DNA of 64,000 bases from Diphasiastrum complanatum (Eukaryota; Streptophyta; Lycopodiopsida; Lycopodiales; Lycopodiaceae): the NCBI GenBank assembly GCA_029204225.1, contig CM055111.1, positions 12,173,697 to 12,237,696 of the forward strand, given 5' to 3'. The stretch's first letter is position 1. Every line of letters starts with the position of its first letter. The notes under the pieces are model-generated. The model had not been told where the DNA came from. It made no database searches and saw nothing but the letters and a program-made list of their open reading frames with translations. Shown here piece by piece: positions 1 to 12,861 of the stretch. A program made the translations under genes and the position numbers.

Positions 1-2114
1 TTGAAATTTTTTAATACTAGTCGGGTCCTGGTATTACACTTATAGAAAAATTTGATACCTTATGGGTATGAATATAAGCATGTTTAGAAATTGATGCCTA
101 GTATCAACGAGCTTGGTTATTGCAAGGGTGATGCCAGCCGAGTATAAACCTGGGGATAAATATATGAATAAAATTTGAAATCATTGTCTTTCAAGAGTAG
201 CAGGCATTTAATGAAAGCATGACCTTTTTAAATGCAATACGCATATGTTTTGAAAGGCCAATACTTTGTTGATGCCCACCAATGTATTTGGAGCACTACA
301 AATTAAGTTTATTACATATGTAAAATTTTATATATCAAGAAAAAATGGATACTATATTGATACCATGGCAAATTTGATCCTTTTGCCTCTACTTTGGGTA
401 TCTACATTTGACTGGGCAAAAACCACCCCTATTTGGGTATTGACCCTAGTTTTAAAGAATCATATACTTGTCACGTTTGCTCTTTGTACCCACGTTGATA
501 AGAGTGGGGCACCTATAAACTTGGCCATCATTGGTTGAGAGCTTACAGAAGAATGCAAGAAAAAGATAGGGATGTGAACTTTTTGCTATTTATGACTGCA
601 TAAAAAGGTGCAACTAAAGTGTGGGCATGCATTCAAGAAAAAGAGAGAGACATGAATCTTTTGCTATTTACAACTTGCATATAGAGGTGCATTTGAAGGA
701 CCAAACTCTGCTGCAGTAAAGCTCTTAGCAATGAGGCAAAAATTTTGTGCACACATACCCTTAAGATTTAAGTCATGTACTTTAAGGTTGACTTTTTCAA
801 AACCATTGACGAGCTTGAACACAGTGCCCCCTTTTGCAAGGCAATGCCGAAAATCGTCTAAATTTTCATGATGCTGATTTTTGAAAAATAATGCCATTTC
901 CATTCCTTTACTTTGCTGATTTTTTTGGGGAGCACTAGACCCTAGAGAAAGAGGAGTTTCAAGGTTTGAAATGGACACATAGGTCTATTAGGGAGGTTCA
1001 TCATGTCTCCGTATGCCCTGCTCTAAGTAGCTTACTTGGCACGAAGGCTGGGTAATGCTTGCACAGCGGTCCGTGAGAAAATAATCTGATCGTGCTAGTG
1101 GGAGATGGATCATTTGTGAGAGCCTGAAATCTTTGGACATGGGCATATCACTTGGGCCATGTCGGCCTAATCTGATCCCTCCTAGTAAGAGAAGAGGTGC
1201 CTGCTTGAGAATCTAATATTGCATGATCATTGGCAGATACACACAAACACCATCAAAATAATAAAACAATGAATAAACAAAAGGGAGCACTAGGATCGTT
1301 ACGTCACTCATCAAAGAAAGAACGAAAAAGGTTGAGCAGTCGAAGAGGAGTGAAGCGAAGGGGAGTGTCTATGGCGGGCCTCCATAAACCGTCCAAATGA
1401 TGACTAGAAGTTTCAAGTAAATCACACCTGCACATGGCGATAGCAGCACAGGAACATTGCAAAATTATATTTTACTATAAGATATACAGCACGCCCAAGC
1501 ACACTCGTCAGTCTCGAGCGCTATTTCCAGCTTCTCTCTGTCTCTTGCGCGCACAAGCTCTCTCAACGTCGTATGACATTACGATTGGTGTCCGAATGGT
1601 GGGCAGAACTGCGGATGATTTCTTGAGAATTGCATCTCAATGCCTATGATGTCTCTGACAGCCTTCCAAATTTTGTGAACAACTATATTATAAAGCGTAT
1701 TCAAGCGAAGAGACCTGAAAAAATTGGCGATGTTTTCTTGGATGTCTACATATTTAGGTGTAATTATCTGTCTGTCTGTGTGATCATCTATCTTAGACCA
1801 GCTTGCGACTTGATCTCTACTTGCAATAATTGCTAAGATTTTATGATTGGAGTGAGAAAAATTGTTAAATTTACATTTTGTGATTGTTGACAAGTGCACT
1901 TATTCGGGAGCGTATCAGTACGATCAACCGTAAGTCATTTGACATTATGTACAATGTTTGACATCGATCTTCCCTTCCATCATGAGACCTTGATCGATCT
2001 GGCTGCTTTTCCAATCTTTTTTAAGCTACTTACTATTTTTCTCGCTCTCCAGTAGCGAGAGCATTCTCTCGTCAGACATTGCAGCTAGTGCCTCCAGTGT
2101 ACGATCGAGAGACA

Positions 2115-2177
<63 letters not shown>

Positions 2178-4431
2178 CCCTCTCTCTCTCCCTCATCAGG
2201 CACGCATAGTGTTTTTTCTCTTGTGTGTCCAGAGCACTTACTCATAGTTGTGTGGACGTTCGTGTCAGTTCTAGCTCCAACTACGTCGAGGTTCGAGCTA
2301 CTGTGACTATAATAACAGCTCCATAAAACACCAAATTTTATGTTATAAGAGCATATCTAGAAGTATACAAACGAGTAACGTTACTCAATGATTCTCTAGA
2401 CTCTGAGTCGTCAAATTGCTTAACGCTCCTTACATTTGCACCTGTTGGCATAACCTTGTTTCCACCTTCACTATGGACGATACTGTCATTGCAATTATAT
2501 TCAGGCTGTTACCGAGAAACAAATACCTTTTAATGTAAGAGAAATTTCTGAAAATCGACTGTTAGTAACGATCTGAAACCATTGCGGCTTTCATAATTCA
2601 CTATTCAGTTTCCATTGCATATAAGTTCGCAATTAGAAAACAGTGAAGTAGCGTGAAGAAGAGCAAGCCCGTGGTTGCTCTTAAATCTGTCAATAAAAGA
2701 AGCGATCTAGCTTGTAGAATAGAATCTAATTCGTCGCTTTGTTTATGATCTCAGATAATCTAATAGCTTCGATGAGTGTGACTAATATTGATATTATGAA
2801 TCATGTCTCTGAAATCAGTCCTTTGATGCCTACAGCTTTTGTCCGAGGGCAGGACATGCTATCTGCCAATCGAGACAATTTATTTAACACCAGCTCTCAC
2901 GCTGCGGGGACGAAGCACTGAGAAGCTACTTCAGACGATTGCTACAGGTAGCATCGACTGACTCTCTGTCTTTCTCTATCAAACCCTTTGCGTTTATGCC
3001 CGAAGATGTTAATCCTTCAATTGTAAGTTTCTAATCTGTATATCAATCATTCAATGCACCTTACGATTCCTACTGTAGCTCACTGTCTCTCCTAGTTCCT
3101 CTGCCTTATATGAAAGACCCGTCTGAACTCTTCGGCTTGTGAAGCAGACAAGACATGTAGAAAGAATGATGATGACTAAACTAGTACTGCACTAAGAACA
3201 GATTCAAATTTCATAATTCATATGTAAGATGATAATCCTATTCTTCAATTTAAAATGACTGTAAAAGTCATTACATCATGCAGATGTGTTCCGATTCCAT
3301 GGGTACATCAGATATTCAGGTTTAATTGAAAATACAATTATTGCAACGCTTAATTAGAGTCTACACATTGCTACAGAAAACAGTAATTCGCGAAATGTGC
3401 TTAAGCAGATCTCGATTTATCACAGCTGTATGTGAGTTGAGAGCTCAGTAGCTTGTGCGCTTAAATCTGGAAAGAAAAAAGAATTGATCGATAAGCCTAC
3501 AATAGTGCCTGGATCGACAACGCATGAGATTCTGATAATCGATCGTCTAAAATTTTCCATTAATTAAAAAGATATCTAAGCCTTATAACAAGGTCGCCAA
3601 GCTAGACATTTAGGGAGCTCGTGTTTTTCTTACGCATTTACCATGTTTGCAAACTCTATTGACTTCCTAGAATATAACTCCTTTCGACAACCGGCCGGGT
3701 TCTTCAAGACATGGAGACTGTAGAGGATGATGTCAACAGTCAAATACGGATGGTACACGACAATTGTTTCTTTCATCTCAAATTGGTTGGAATTTAATGC
3801 TTTAAAGAGGAGATTGGCTTTATCAATGTAGCTATAACCTTTTTATTTATCGTCAAAAGCGATAAAGAAAGGCATTGTCATGAAAATGTCTGTAATTCCG
3901 GAACAAAATGGCTTAAAGAATTCTACTATTATTTTTTGTTTCAGAGTTATCATATATCTCCAGATAGTAACAATTTCCTTATGGTACTGAATCTTTTATA
4001 TAATAGCGAAAGTGAGCGTGTAATTGGATATGATTCTTTCTCATCCTAGGCAGACTACACTTGTAGTTTAGCTTGGTATATCTTATCAACAGTTTCGGTA
4101 AACTGATCTGATATTTCACCAGTTTTGGTAAGCTGATAAAATGTTCAGTGCATCAGGTGTCCAGCTACTAATTATCACTCTCTGCTAGTAGAGAGTCGAG
4201 ACGAACAGCACCGGAAACGCCTATCTGATTTTAAACAACTTTTCAATAGACTTTTTCTTCTGCAAGCACGCTGAAGCTTTTGTCCTTCAATAATTATCTA
4301 GTAAAATTGTTTCACTGTCACAAGTAATCCAAAAATCTTGGGAATGGCTCAATAATATCAGAACTTTAGTCAGGAAGCTTAATCTAACGTTGACATGTTG
4401 TTTTTGGTAATACTAGGTCTGCTTTGAGGAG
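1..4431. other. non-coding stretch upstream of the NAC gene
   Basis: AT-rich sequence with only short open frames that have no recognisable domain. It holds one long (CT)n tract near 2.1 kb. I see no exon-like sequence and no retroelement domain. The last few hundred bases presumably include the NAC promoter, but no TATA box or cis element stands out strongly enough to call. Confidence 0.5.
2118..2174. repeat. (CT)n microsatellite
   Basis: Uninterrupted CT dinucleotides for about 57 bp, followed by a C run and a further short CT block to about 2193. The serine-leucine open frame across it is an artefact of the repeat. Confidence 0.97.
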
Positions 4432-4485
4432 ATGTTCATGTTGATTATTATGGATAAAGAATGCCTAGCTAAGATCGTTGAGTAG
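4432..4485 (+). promoter_or_regulatory. possible upstream ORF before the NAC start codon
   Basis: A 17-codon ATG-to-TAG frame ([17 protein letters not shown]) lies 64 bases upstream of the chosen NAC start, in a different frame. It contains three in-frame ATGs. If the mRNA leader begins upstream of it, scanning ribosomes would meet it first. Whether it lies inside the leader is not visible from the sequence, so the regulatory role is inference. Confidence 0.3.
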
Positions 4486-4549
4486 GCTGGCTGTAAGGAA
4501 CAATTGGTGCGATAATCCCGGACGATTGTCGGACAAAAGCCTCGGAGGA

Positions 4550-5916
4550 ATGTTGGGCCTTCTAACAAGAAAGTACAGCGTCATGCCCCCTGGTTTCAGA
4601 TTTCATCCCACCGATGAGGAGCTTGTAGGGTATTATTTGTTCAAAAAGGTATCCTGCGAAGACATGGATACCGTCGATGTTATTCCAGAGATAGACCTCT
4701 ACAAAATCGAACCATGGGATCTAGAAGGTAATTATCTGATATATATTTTCATCGTTTTCATTACATGAGCCTTAGCAAGGGTACTCATTATATATAGCTC
4801 ATAACTAGCTTAGCTACAAACTCTACAAACTCCACGTACTGATGATCAGATCCATACTATTCCGTGCTTCAGAAAAGTGCAGAATAAGCTCGGTAGAGCA
4901 AAATGAATGGTACTTTTTCAGCCACAAGCACAAGAAGTATCCAACAGGCACGAGGACCAACAGAGCTACCACTTCCGGTTTCTGGAAGGCAACTGGGAGA
5001 GACAAATTCATATACGCCAACAACGGTGTAAGTGGCATGAGGAAAACACTCGTTTACTACCGAGGCCGAGCGCCAAACGGCCAGAAAACTGAATGGATTA
5101 TGCATGAACATCGGTTAGGCGATGTGAACAACATAAACGTGAGCGTTCTAAACTAGCTTCTGATCGCTCCGTGTTGCATTTACTCTGACTTGGCCTTTGT
5201 AGATGTCTAACAATAAAACTTTATGATCTCTAATTTGCATGCTTCTGCTCATAGACAAAGATTTGTGATGTGTTTAGGAGGATGGATGGGCCGTGTGCCG
5301 TGTTTTTAAGAAGCGCAATACTAGAAAAGGACCGGTCCAATTTGAGACACCCAGTTGTTATGAAGAAGAAACAGCCATGTCACCTGAACTAGAGTCAACA
5401 ATACAGATTTTACTGCAAAACGGACACTACGGCGAGTGTGCATCAACGTGCAAGCAAGAGATCCAGCTTGAATTCTGCAAAAGCCGTGATCAAAATTTTT
5501 CTAAATTACCTCAGCTTGAGAGTCCTAAAAATAGCTTTGAATGTGCCGCTGTTTCATGTAGCGCACAATACTCACTTGCTAATGACATCAACGGATTGAT
5601 CAGCAGTGCTCAAACCTTGGAATTTGAGACTAGCAGCGTCGATGATCATGAACATTTTATAAGCAGCCTACATCACGATCAGTATTACTCAATCCTTCAT
5701 GAAGTTGACGTAACAGAGTGGAGTATAGTTGATGGGCTTGTAGGGAAGAAACAGACTCAAGAAGAACATTGCCGATTCGAGGAACCGAGGCTGCCGACAG
5801 AATTGAGTGAGTCGTCGAAAGATAATGCCATGGTGGGCATACTATGTAAGATGGAACAAAATCCCGCGGATTTTCTAACATCCTGTGACATAGATCTATG
5901 GAACTTCGGAAAATAG
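4550..5916 (+). CDS. NAC-domain transcription factor, VND/NST/SMB-like (VNS) group
   Basis: Plant-specific DNA-binding transcription factor, expected in the nucleus. I join exon 1 4550-4727, exon 2 4873-5138 and exon 3 5278-5916. GT/AG borders agree with reading phase and give about 360 residues. All five NAC subdomains are visible: [18 protein letters not shown] (A), [12 protein letters not shown] (B), [20 protein letters not shown] with FWKATGRDK (C), [21 protein letters not shown] (D, shown in part) and [10 protein letters not shown] (E). Both introns sit at usual NAC positions and are short (145 and 139 bp). The wording [13 protein letters not shown], a downstream [12 protein letters not shown] resembling the VND EW..(L/V)DRLVASQ motif, and a C-terminal DLWNFGK point to the VNS group. 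Known VNS members control conducting-cell, secondary-wall or root-cap differentiation; this gene's role is inferred. The first in-frame ATG after an upstream stop is at 4550; a second at 4583 begins MPPGF. The frame extends to 4478 without an ATG. Confidence 0.9.
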
Positions 5917-6635
5917 ATTGTCTTGTGAAACATCTCAGTTGAACCTCTATAAACATTGATGAGCCATTAGTGTAATGTTTTACGGATTGTAGCCAAAAGA
6001 TAGACGCATCGTATGCATTCTTGAGTCACACGGATGGGATTACTAAGTCAAAAGCAAAATGTATTGTTGAATTTCTTACCTTGCATGTCCATATGCATCT
6101 AGTGGAATTTAAACAAGGAGGTGCCAACCAACATGCTAGACTTGGAGAACATTAATATGTACTCCTAGGATATGATGTGATTTTATTATTTATCTTGTGA
6201 GCTAATATTATAGTTATATACAAAATTTGTCATTTTCAAAGGGCCAAAGGATGACATTTCAATATTTTCCACAAAATTTTTCCAATAGGTTGAAAGGTCA
6301 ACTTTCCAAATGTACAATGCTCTCTGTCTTGGATTCAACAAATGACATGCAATGTTCTTGTGCAATCAAATCAACCTAGACATGGTTTTGTGCTGAATTG
6401 TGAGGACTTTAATAGTGCATTCAAAGACCAATCATATGCCCATTGACCTCACATTTAGACCCCTTCTCTATATGAGCATAAGATGCAGGCTTATCTATAT
6501 TCTAATCTTTTGATCAGATTCATAAAAACTTTTTGTTTTCTACTCTTGCCACACCTCTTACATGCAAATTGACATTTTCAAGGTTTATTTTCAACAAGAC
6601 ACTTTGCTAGACTATGAGACACTCCAAGTTTTGCA

Positions 6636-6640
<5 letters not shown>
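5917..6640. other. 3' flank of the NAC gene
   Basis: AT-rich sequence with no open frame of interest. It presumably holds the 3' UTR and polyadenylation site of the NAC gene. It runs into a (TC)n tract. Confidence 0.5.

Positions 6641-6708
<68 letters not shown>
6641..6708. repeat. (TC)n microsatellite
   Basis: About 68 bp of uninterrupted TC dinucleotides. Confidence 0.97.
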
Positions 6709-6710
<2 letters not shown>

Positions 6711-6714
6711 GAAT

Positions 6715-7045
6715 CATGGTGTACTCTTGGATCTTGCATGAAAACTTGGCCTACTCTTAAAAGGCTTTCATAGGACAAAACCTACTCTTGATCTTGGATT
6801 CTCTTGCATGAAAATGATCAGCCTGCTCTTAGATTTTGCATGGAAGTTGACCTACTCTTGTATCCTAGCCAGTCCCTCGCATGAAACTTGATCTACTAGT
6901 CTTGGATCTTGCATGAAAAGTTGGCCTACTCTTGGATCTTGCATGAAAAAGTTGGCTTGATCTTGTATCTTGCATTAAAAAGTTCACCCTACCTTGGGAA
7001 TCACTCGATGTTTCTTTTGCATGAAAGTCGACCTACTCATGTTTC
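6715..7045. repeat. degenerate minisatellite, unit about 30-40 bp
   Basis: The words CTTGGATCTTGCATGAAAA and TTGGCCTACTC recur in the same order at least six times with substitutions and length changes. This gives an imperfect tandem array. The plus-strand open frame across it is a by-product of the repeat. Confidence 0.75.
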
Positions 7046-7315
7046 CATTGTGAGAAATTGGCAAAAATCTAGCTTGGTATTTTTTATGATAGAAGTTTGT
7101 AAGTGAATCTCACATGTGTGGAGGATGTTCCCACGTGTGGAGAATTGTAAAGTAAATCAAAATGTTTGATATAGGGTTCTCATAGAATTTCATAGTCAAG
7201 CATTCAGGTGTAGGATGTTGATAGGGTCAAATTTGGCATAGATGGCAAATTATCCATTTCCACTTGTAATGCCACTATTGAGCCAAAATAGAGTAGGAGG
7301 CCAAACTTGTGCCAA

Positions 7316-7500
7316 TTAGAGTGTAGACAAGTGTAATGCTTTTGTTTGATGAAGTTTAAGAGGTCCAATAGGATTTAGAGGTGGAACCATGTGTGGTCCA
7401 ATAGGAATTTGAGGTGTGCTTGAATATAGTCCAATAGAATTTAGAGGTGCATGGATCAATGGTCCAATAGGATTAAGAGGTGGCAAAGTGTGATCCAATC
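7316..7500. repeat. degenerate minisatellite around CCAATAGGATTTAGAGGTG
   Basis: The core GTCCAATAGGATTTAGAGGT, with variants, occurs four to five times at about 35-40 bp spacing. On the minus strand it reads as repeated PLNPIGP, which explains the spurious 60-codon frame there. Confidence 0.75.
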
Positions 7501-7859
7501 ATAGTTAAGCATAGTGGTAGCTCATGAATCTACTAATATCATTGTACTCCTCATTTTGGATCTAATTGATTTTGAGATTGAGTGGATTTTGAGTGTAAGT
7601 GATTTTCTAGCTTTCTCTCTCTACTCGAGAGCTATTGATGATTTTCTCTCTCTACCCGAGGAGAGCAGCTTGTTTTTACTTAGATTACTTTTGGAACACT
7701 TCCCACACATGTGAGTGAGAGTTGGAAGTGATTGAATGCATGTAGTAGTGTGTTTTTGCCATAGAACCAAAGATAGATCTTGAATCTCACTCTAGTCTTG
7801 ATCTTGGTGCATCTACACACCTTAGGAGATCACAAGTACATGTAGTGGACAGTCCACAC

Positions 7860-10086
7860 GTGTGAAATTCAACATCCATGCCTGGTGATGACCAGATACT
7901 TAAGCTCTCATATTCCTTTGCAAAATAAGTTGCATGATGAAGAAGGATGTGCTCCAAACAATAGTTTTGATTAGTTACATCAGTAGAAAAAAATATAAGC
8001 CTGAATGAAAAAAGTATCACATAATGATATAGATTAGCACCATGTAATGAGTAACGTTGTCTTTTCCCCAACAATCATGTATAGATTTTACAAATGTGGT
8101 ATAATGATTTTGCAAAGTCCTCATATCTTCCGATGATAGGTTTTCTTTCCTGATAACACCTATGAGTTTGTCTAAGTTGGTCCACGCTTGTCCCTTTTCC
8201 ACTCGATTACTTCCTTCCAGTGTTCGTGTGGCTTGAACAATTTCTCTCCAAATTTTGTATCTGACACTTGATTCTTTGCATGTGTGATTGGATAAGAATC
8301 TTCTTGCTTTAGCACCTCCAATTGATGGCTTATTAGGAATGTTTCCTTTTTTCCCGGAGAGTTTGTCACTTTTTTCAATCGTGACATTCCCTTTATGTAG
8401 TCCTGCATTTGACAGAACTATTTCCAATCTCCTAATTGCTGCTTTAGCCACAGACTTCGGTTTATGATTCCATGCTAGTAGAATATGTAGGTAAATAAGT
8501 TAACCTCAGCATGCAATGTGCATATGTGAACATATTTTAATGGAATTGGGAGAACACTTTTCATATTTGGATCTTCAGCTTCTCGTGTTGGGCCAGTGTT
8601 TGTTGATCGTCCCAAATTCATATTGTAGCAATCCTTCATGTAATAAAGACATGGATGCTTTGATGTTGCCCCATGAGAGACATTATACATACATTTTAAT
8701 GTTTTCAAATTCCTTGCAAGGTGCCATTGAATTTGAAAACTTCCATGGTTTTCGACTGTAAATTTCTCACCCTCCAAATGTCTCCTTATAATCTCACCAT
8801 AATTTGTTCTTGAAAATATCCATGACAGTATTTTATGGTCCTCTTTCAAGACCTGTAAAGAAACAAGTAATGCATGACATGTCAATAAAAACTGGCAAGG
8901 TATGAATTGTTAATAAAGATATTCTAAATGAAAATAGAAATCTATATCTGGAATGCCGCCAACCACCATATGTGATTTTTTGATTGAACACTAAATGTTC
9001 GATCATTTGTATCTAAAATTTTGTTCATCAAAGTGACACTCACTCGTTCCAACTTCTGACCCTTGATGATTTCAGATTCATCCAATTTTACTACAATAAT
9101 GATCTTTCCATTTACTTGATGTTCGTCTAGTTTATAGAATCGAATAATGTATTTTAGAACATTTTCAATATCAATAAAAATATTATCGCAATCGTTGTAA
9201 TTGAGCTCATCATATTCTGATTTGTATAATTCAGTTATATGAAGTGGTTGGCCAACTACTTTGAACATTCCGTCATTATAAAAATTTCTAGCTAATCTTA
9301 CCCGATATGGACGCGAAAGATAAATTTTCTTCACCATCACTTGGGAAAAAGCTTCTTTAACTATTCTAAAAAAAGTAGAATAAGCATTTCTGCTAACTGC
9401 AGATACATCACATGCACCTTGTATCACATTCGCATCCAAGTATGATTGAACCTTAATCAAAACAATCTCTACAATTTCATTTTTCATTTTTTCAAACCGA
9501 GCATTTTTTATCATTTCCTTTGCTGACTTTTTTGGTAAAACATGACTTAAAGATGATCCAATGCATGAACGATCTATTAAATAATTCTTTGCCACCAAAC
9601 ATGATTTACAACAAAAATATGAAACTCAAATTATGTTTAATAAATAAATAATCCATGTTATCAAGTGCAAATCAAACTTAAATGACATATACAAATCAAA
9701 TAAACAATTTATATGACAACATACTTGAATGCTCGAATTCTTTTTTTCTGATTGCCGCTATGTGTAGATAAGTCATCAATATTCTTCATCGATACTCTCT
9801 TTCTTTTTCTCTTCATCATTGCCTTATTGATAATTTTTATATCAACAGCAGATTTTAAACTCTCAGATCGCAACTTTTCCATGGATTCTAACATTTCTTG
9901 ATTTGATCCCCGAAGAGTAGTGATAGTAGCATTCAACTTTGACATAGCATTCTTGAGTGCATTGTTTTCAGCACTAGTGTGTTGCACATAATGAAGCAAT
10001 TGTTGATTTGCACTTTGCAATTGTTGATTAGCAAACTGTAATTGTTGATTAAGACAAGATATGCTATGCATTCCAATATCACTCAA
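7860..10086 (-). CDS. multi-exon hypothetical protein, probably a decaying gene of a TE-like family
   Basis: Four or five minus-strand coding blocks read as one protein. Block 1 (10086-~9712) starts with a glutamine-rich coiled coil (ANQQLQ repeats) and ends in a basic KRKRKR stretch. Block 2 (~9598-8942) has no recognised domain. Block 3 (8855-~8490) carries LARNLKTLKCMYNVSHGAT then HPCLYYM. Block 4 is 8455-~8045; block 5 (~7950-7860) reads HILLHHATYFAKEYESL. A clear acceptor (TTTACAG) precedes block 3; donors GTATGT after block 1 and GTGCTA after block 4 are plausible. From memory, the layout DLK.L....G....S..PCLYC followed by LHAEVR resembles large uncharacterised families scattered through cnidarian, fish and plant genomes that behave like transposon proteins. 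I cannot name the family. A second cysteine in CLYC is Tyr here, and the block 3/4 join is out of frame, suggesting decay. Exon ends are approximate. Confidence 0.45.
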
Positions 10087-11168
10087 CCTTTGACAATATC
10101 CAAGTAATCATGTCGTACTATACCAACAAGGTTAATATAGATTTTGAAGTAAATAGTATCGTTCCCACTAAGGACAACGTTAGAAAGTTTTGTTTTTGGT
10201 ACAATTTATGATAAGTGGTTTCGAGTGTTATTCTGGTTGTTGATAGACATTAAAAAGTAACCAGTATTACTTGTGTTTAGGGAATGTTATGTTAATAATT
10301 TCATAACAATCTGGCCTCTATCAAATCGAATGAAACACGTTCTACAGATGAGATGTTATCAGAGTAGTACAACAGTGCTACACTCTGGCTGATTAAGGTG
10401 TCAACAGAGAATTGAGAAATGTTTGATGTATTCACAACTGTGCAGACAAGTAATTAATCGCATTCGCGAATTGTTCGTTTCTAGACAAAAGTCCTCAACA
10501 ACTTAAGTCCAATTTAATGGTTAGAAAACACGAATAGTTTTAGAGCACATTAGAAACTTATGTCAATTACAATCAGGAACACAAATCAAAGACTCAATTC
10601 TTCAGACAGGGACTATCATCTCAAATGTATACATACAGCTTTATTCAATGAACGTGCTAGACTGCACCAAAGATAGTTGTTATTCGTGTGCCAAAAAGAA
10701 AGTATTCTCGACAGACGAATAAGATGGTTTTAAGACAGTTCTTTAGAGCATGTTTTATGGATACACAGCAAACGACTAAAATGCGCTAGAGAGTCTGTTT
10801 GATCAGAGAGTAATTCATGTAATGCGTTAGAGATTGCTAGTAGACTCAATATCACTCACACTCAACAATGCGGAGAATAGAGATAAGGGAGAATAACTCT
10901 CAGCACTCTATTCACTTCTTCAACCTCTTACATATGCATAAACTCTTCTCTCTCGATGCTCGAGACTGAAGTATGAGATCAATATATGTTCTACGGGGTG
11001 AACAAACACACCTCTAAAACAACATATGTGTCGCTCCCGTGAAAGGGTCTAGTTAACAATTAGACTAAGTATACATTCAATTATACCATAAGAGGTATAT
11101 TTTACTAAGAGTTAAGATTACTCTAGTTTAACATGTCTTTTCATATCTAGTCGTTTCATGTAGACGAC
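10087..11168. other. non-coding stretch, possibly LTR-like
   Basis: No coding sequence of note. It contains a TATCGTTCCCACTAAGGAC phrase of a kind I associate with plant LTR-type repeats. No matching second copy occurs in the window, so I do not call an LTR. Confidence 0.3.
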
Positions 11169-11214
11169 CTAGTAAAGGTTATCCAAGGCAATGTCTTTTC
11201 TTTTAAAGGTCTTA

Positions 11215-12861
11215 CCCTTAATTACAAGGCAAGTACTTAGGCTCGGCCCTTGCTCTAGTGGATCTTCTTGGGGTCCTTGGATCTTGAGGTGGATCCTCAA
11301 ACTCTTCATTACTTTGAAGCTCCTCCTCCATCCTAGCATGGTCTTTGGCATCAAGATGATTAGTAGAATTGTCATTCATTTTACAAGCATGTCCTTCATA
11401 AAAATAAACATCCCTACTCAAAATTACTTTCTTAGTGATGGGATTGAAGACTCTATAACCTTTGATATTCTCACCATATCCCACAAAGATGCCTTTGATG
11501 GAAGTTGCATCATCCTTCTTCCTTGTATCCAAGGATTGGTGTACATAGCAAGTGGATCCAAAAATCTTTAGATCCTTGAGATTTGGCTTCTCTTCAAATA
11601 GAGCTTCATATGGTGTGATTCCTCCAATGGCTTGGTTGAGCAATCTATTGCATAAGAAATTAGCACATGTGATTGCCTCACCCCAAAATGGTTTGGGTAG
11701 AGAAGCATCTAGCCTTAAGGCTTTAGCACACTCACAAAGAAATCTATTTCTCCTCTCGACCACTCCATTTTGTCGAGTGATATATGGACATGATAGCTCC
11801 CTCTTAATGCCATTAGAATTACAAAACTCTATCAACTTATTGGAGATATATTCACCTCCATTATCACTTCTTAATACCTTGATCTTGGTACTAAGTTGAT
11901 TTTCTACAAGGGTTTTGAGCTTTACAAACGAATCAAACACCATAGATTTACAAGACAAGAGATAAATCCAACCATATATAGAATGATCATCAATGAAGAT
12001 TACATAGTACTTGGCACTACCATTAGATTCTTGAGAGAGACTATGAACATCCGAATGGATGATTGCAAGTCCTAGAGGAGTGTCATATCTTGATGTAGAT
12101 TTACAGAAAGATATCTTATGAGCCTTTGAGAGGCTACAAGCCTCACAATGCTTTTCCACACTTTGACAATTGCTTGGGGAGGCCGAGTGCAAGCTCATTT
12201 GCACACATGGATTACATAGCTTTAAAGTTGAGGTGGCCCAACCTTTTGTGCCATAGCTCCAAACTTGAAATCTCCACCTTTGCCAAATTCACACTCTCCA
12301 TTGCAACATTAGCATCTTGATTAAACAATCTAAAACCCTTTGCTATGCATTCATCATTCTTAACGATGGAACAAACTCCATGCTTAAATTGTACATCTAG
12401 GCCATTATCCATTAATTGGCCAACACTTAACAAATTCTTGGTTAACTTAGATACAAAAAGGACATTTTCAATAATCATCCTTTTGGTGATCCAACTTACA
12501 ATGGAATAGTTCCAATACCACTTATTCTACACTCTTGATCACTAGCTATAAAGATGGATATTTTTACATCATTATAAGAGAGTAAAGTTGAGAAACAGTC
12601 CTTTCGAAAAGTCATGTGGGAGCTAGCCCCACTATCAGTCCACCAAGAATCATTGGTGTTGCACTTGGATGATGGTGATGTGTTGGAAACCATCAAGGAT
12701 AATTCTTCTTCATCCTCCTCCTCTTGATGTGCAACATTGCTTTGTTTGTCCTCTTGTGCCTTCTTCTTCTTGAGACATTCTAATGCAAAATGCCCTTTCT
12801 TGCCACAGAAAAAACATTTGAACTTTGATTTGTCCTTCTTGCCCTTTGAGCTTGATGTTTC
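11215..12861 (-). mobile_element. Ty1/copia fragment C (zinc knuckle, protease, integrase)
   Basis: Reading down the minus strand: CCHC knuckle CFFCGKKGHFALEC (~12800-12760), protease active site WTDSGASSHM (~12640), GAG-pre-integrase ELWHKRLGHLNF (~12240), and integrase. The integrase has HSDVHS, LRSDNGGEY and NGVVERRN as the three acidic positions, ending near 11218 with an RRSTRARAEPKY tail. There are frame breaks between 12212 and 12204 and near 12490. The reverse transcriptase and RNase H that should follow at lower coordinates are missing, and so is the gag N-terminus above 12861, where the LTR of element A1 begins. This is an old truncated copy, related in motif wording to element B. 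Confidence 0.9.

Noticed and set aside
664-978. 104-codon minus-strand frame near the window start
   Set aside because: No recognisable domain, no splice or context support, length within chance for AT-rich DNA.
2079-2306. Plus-strand open frame rich in Ser-Leu
   Set aside because: Produced by the CT microsatellite; the same applies to frames over the tracts at 33.95, 57.27, 62.01 and 62.37 kb and to the Arg-Glu frame at 51.0 kb.
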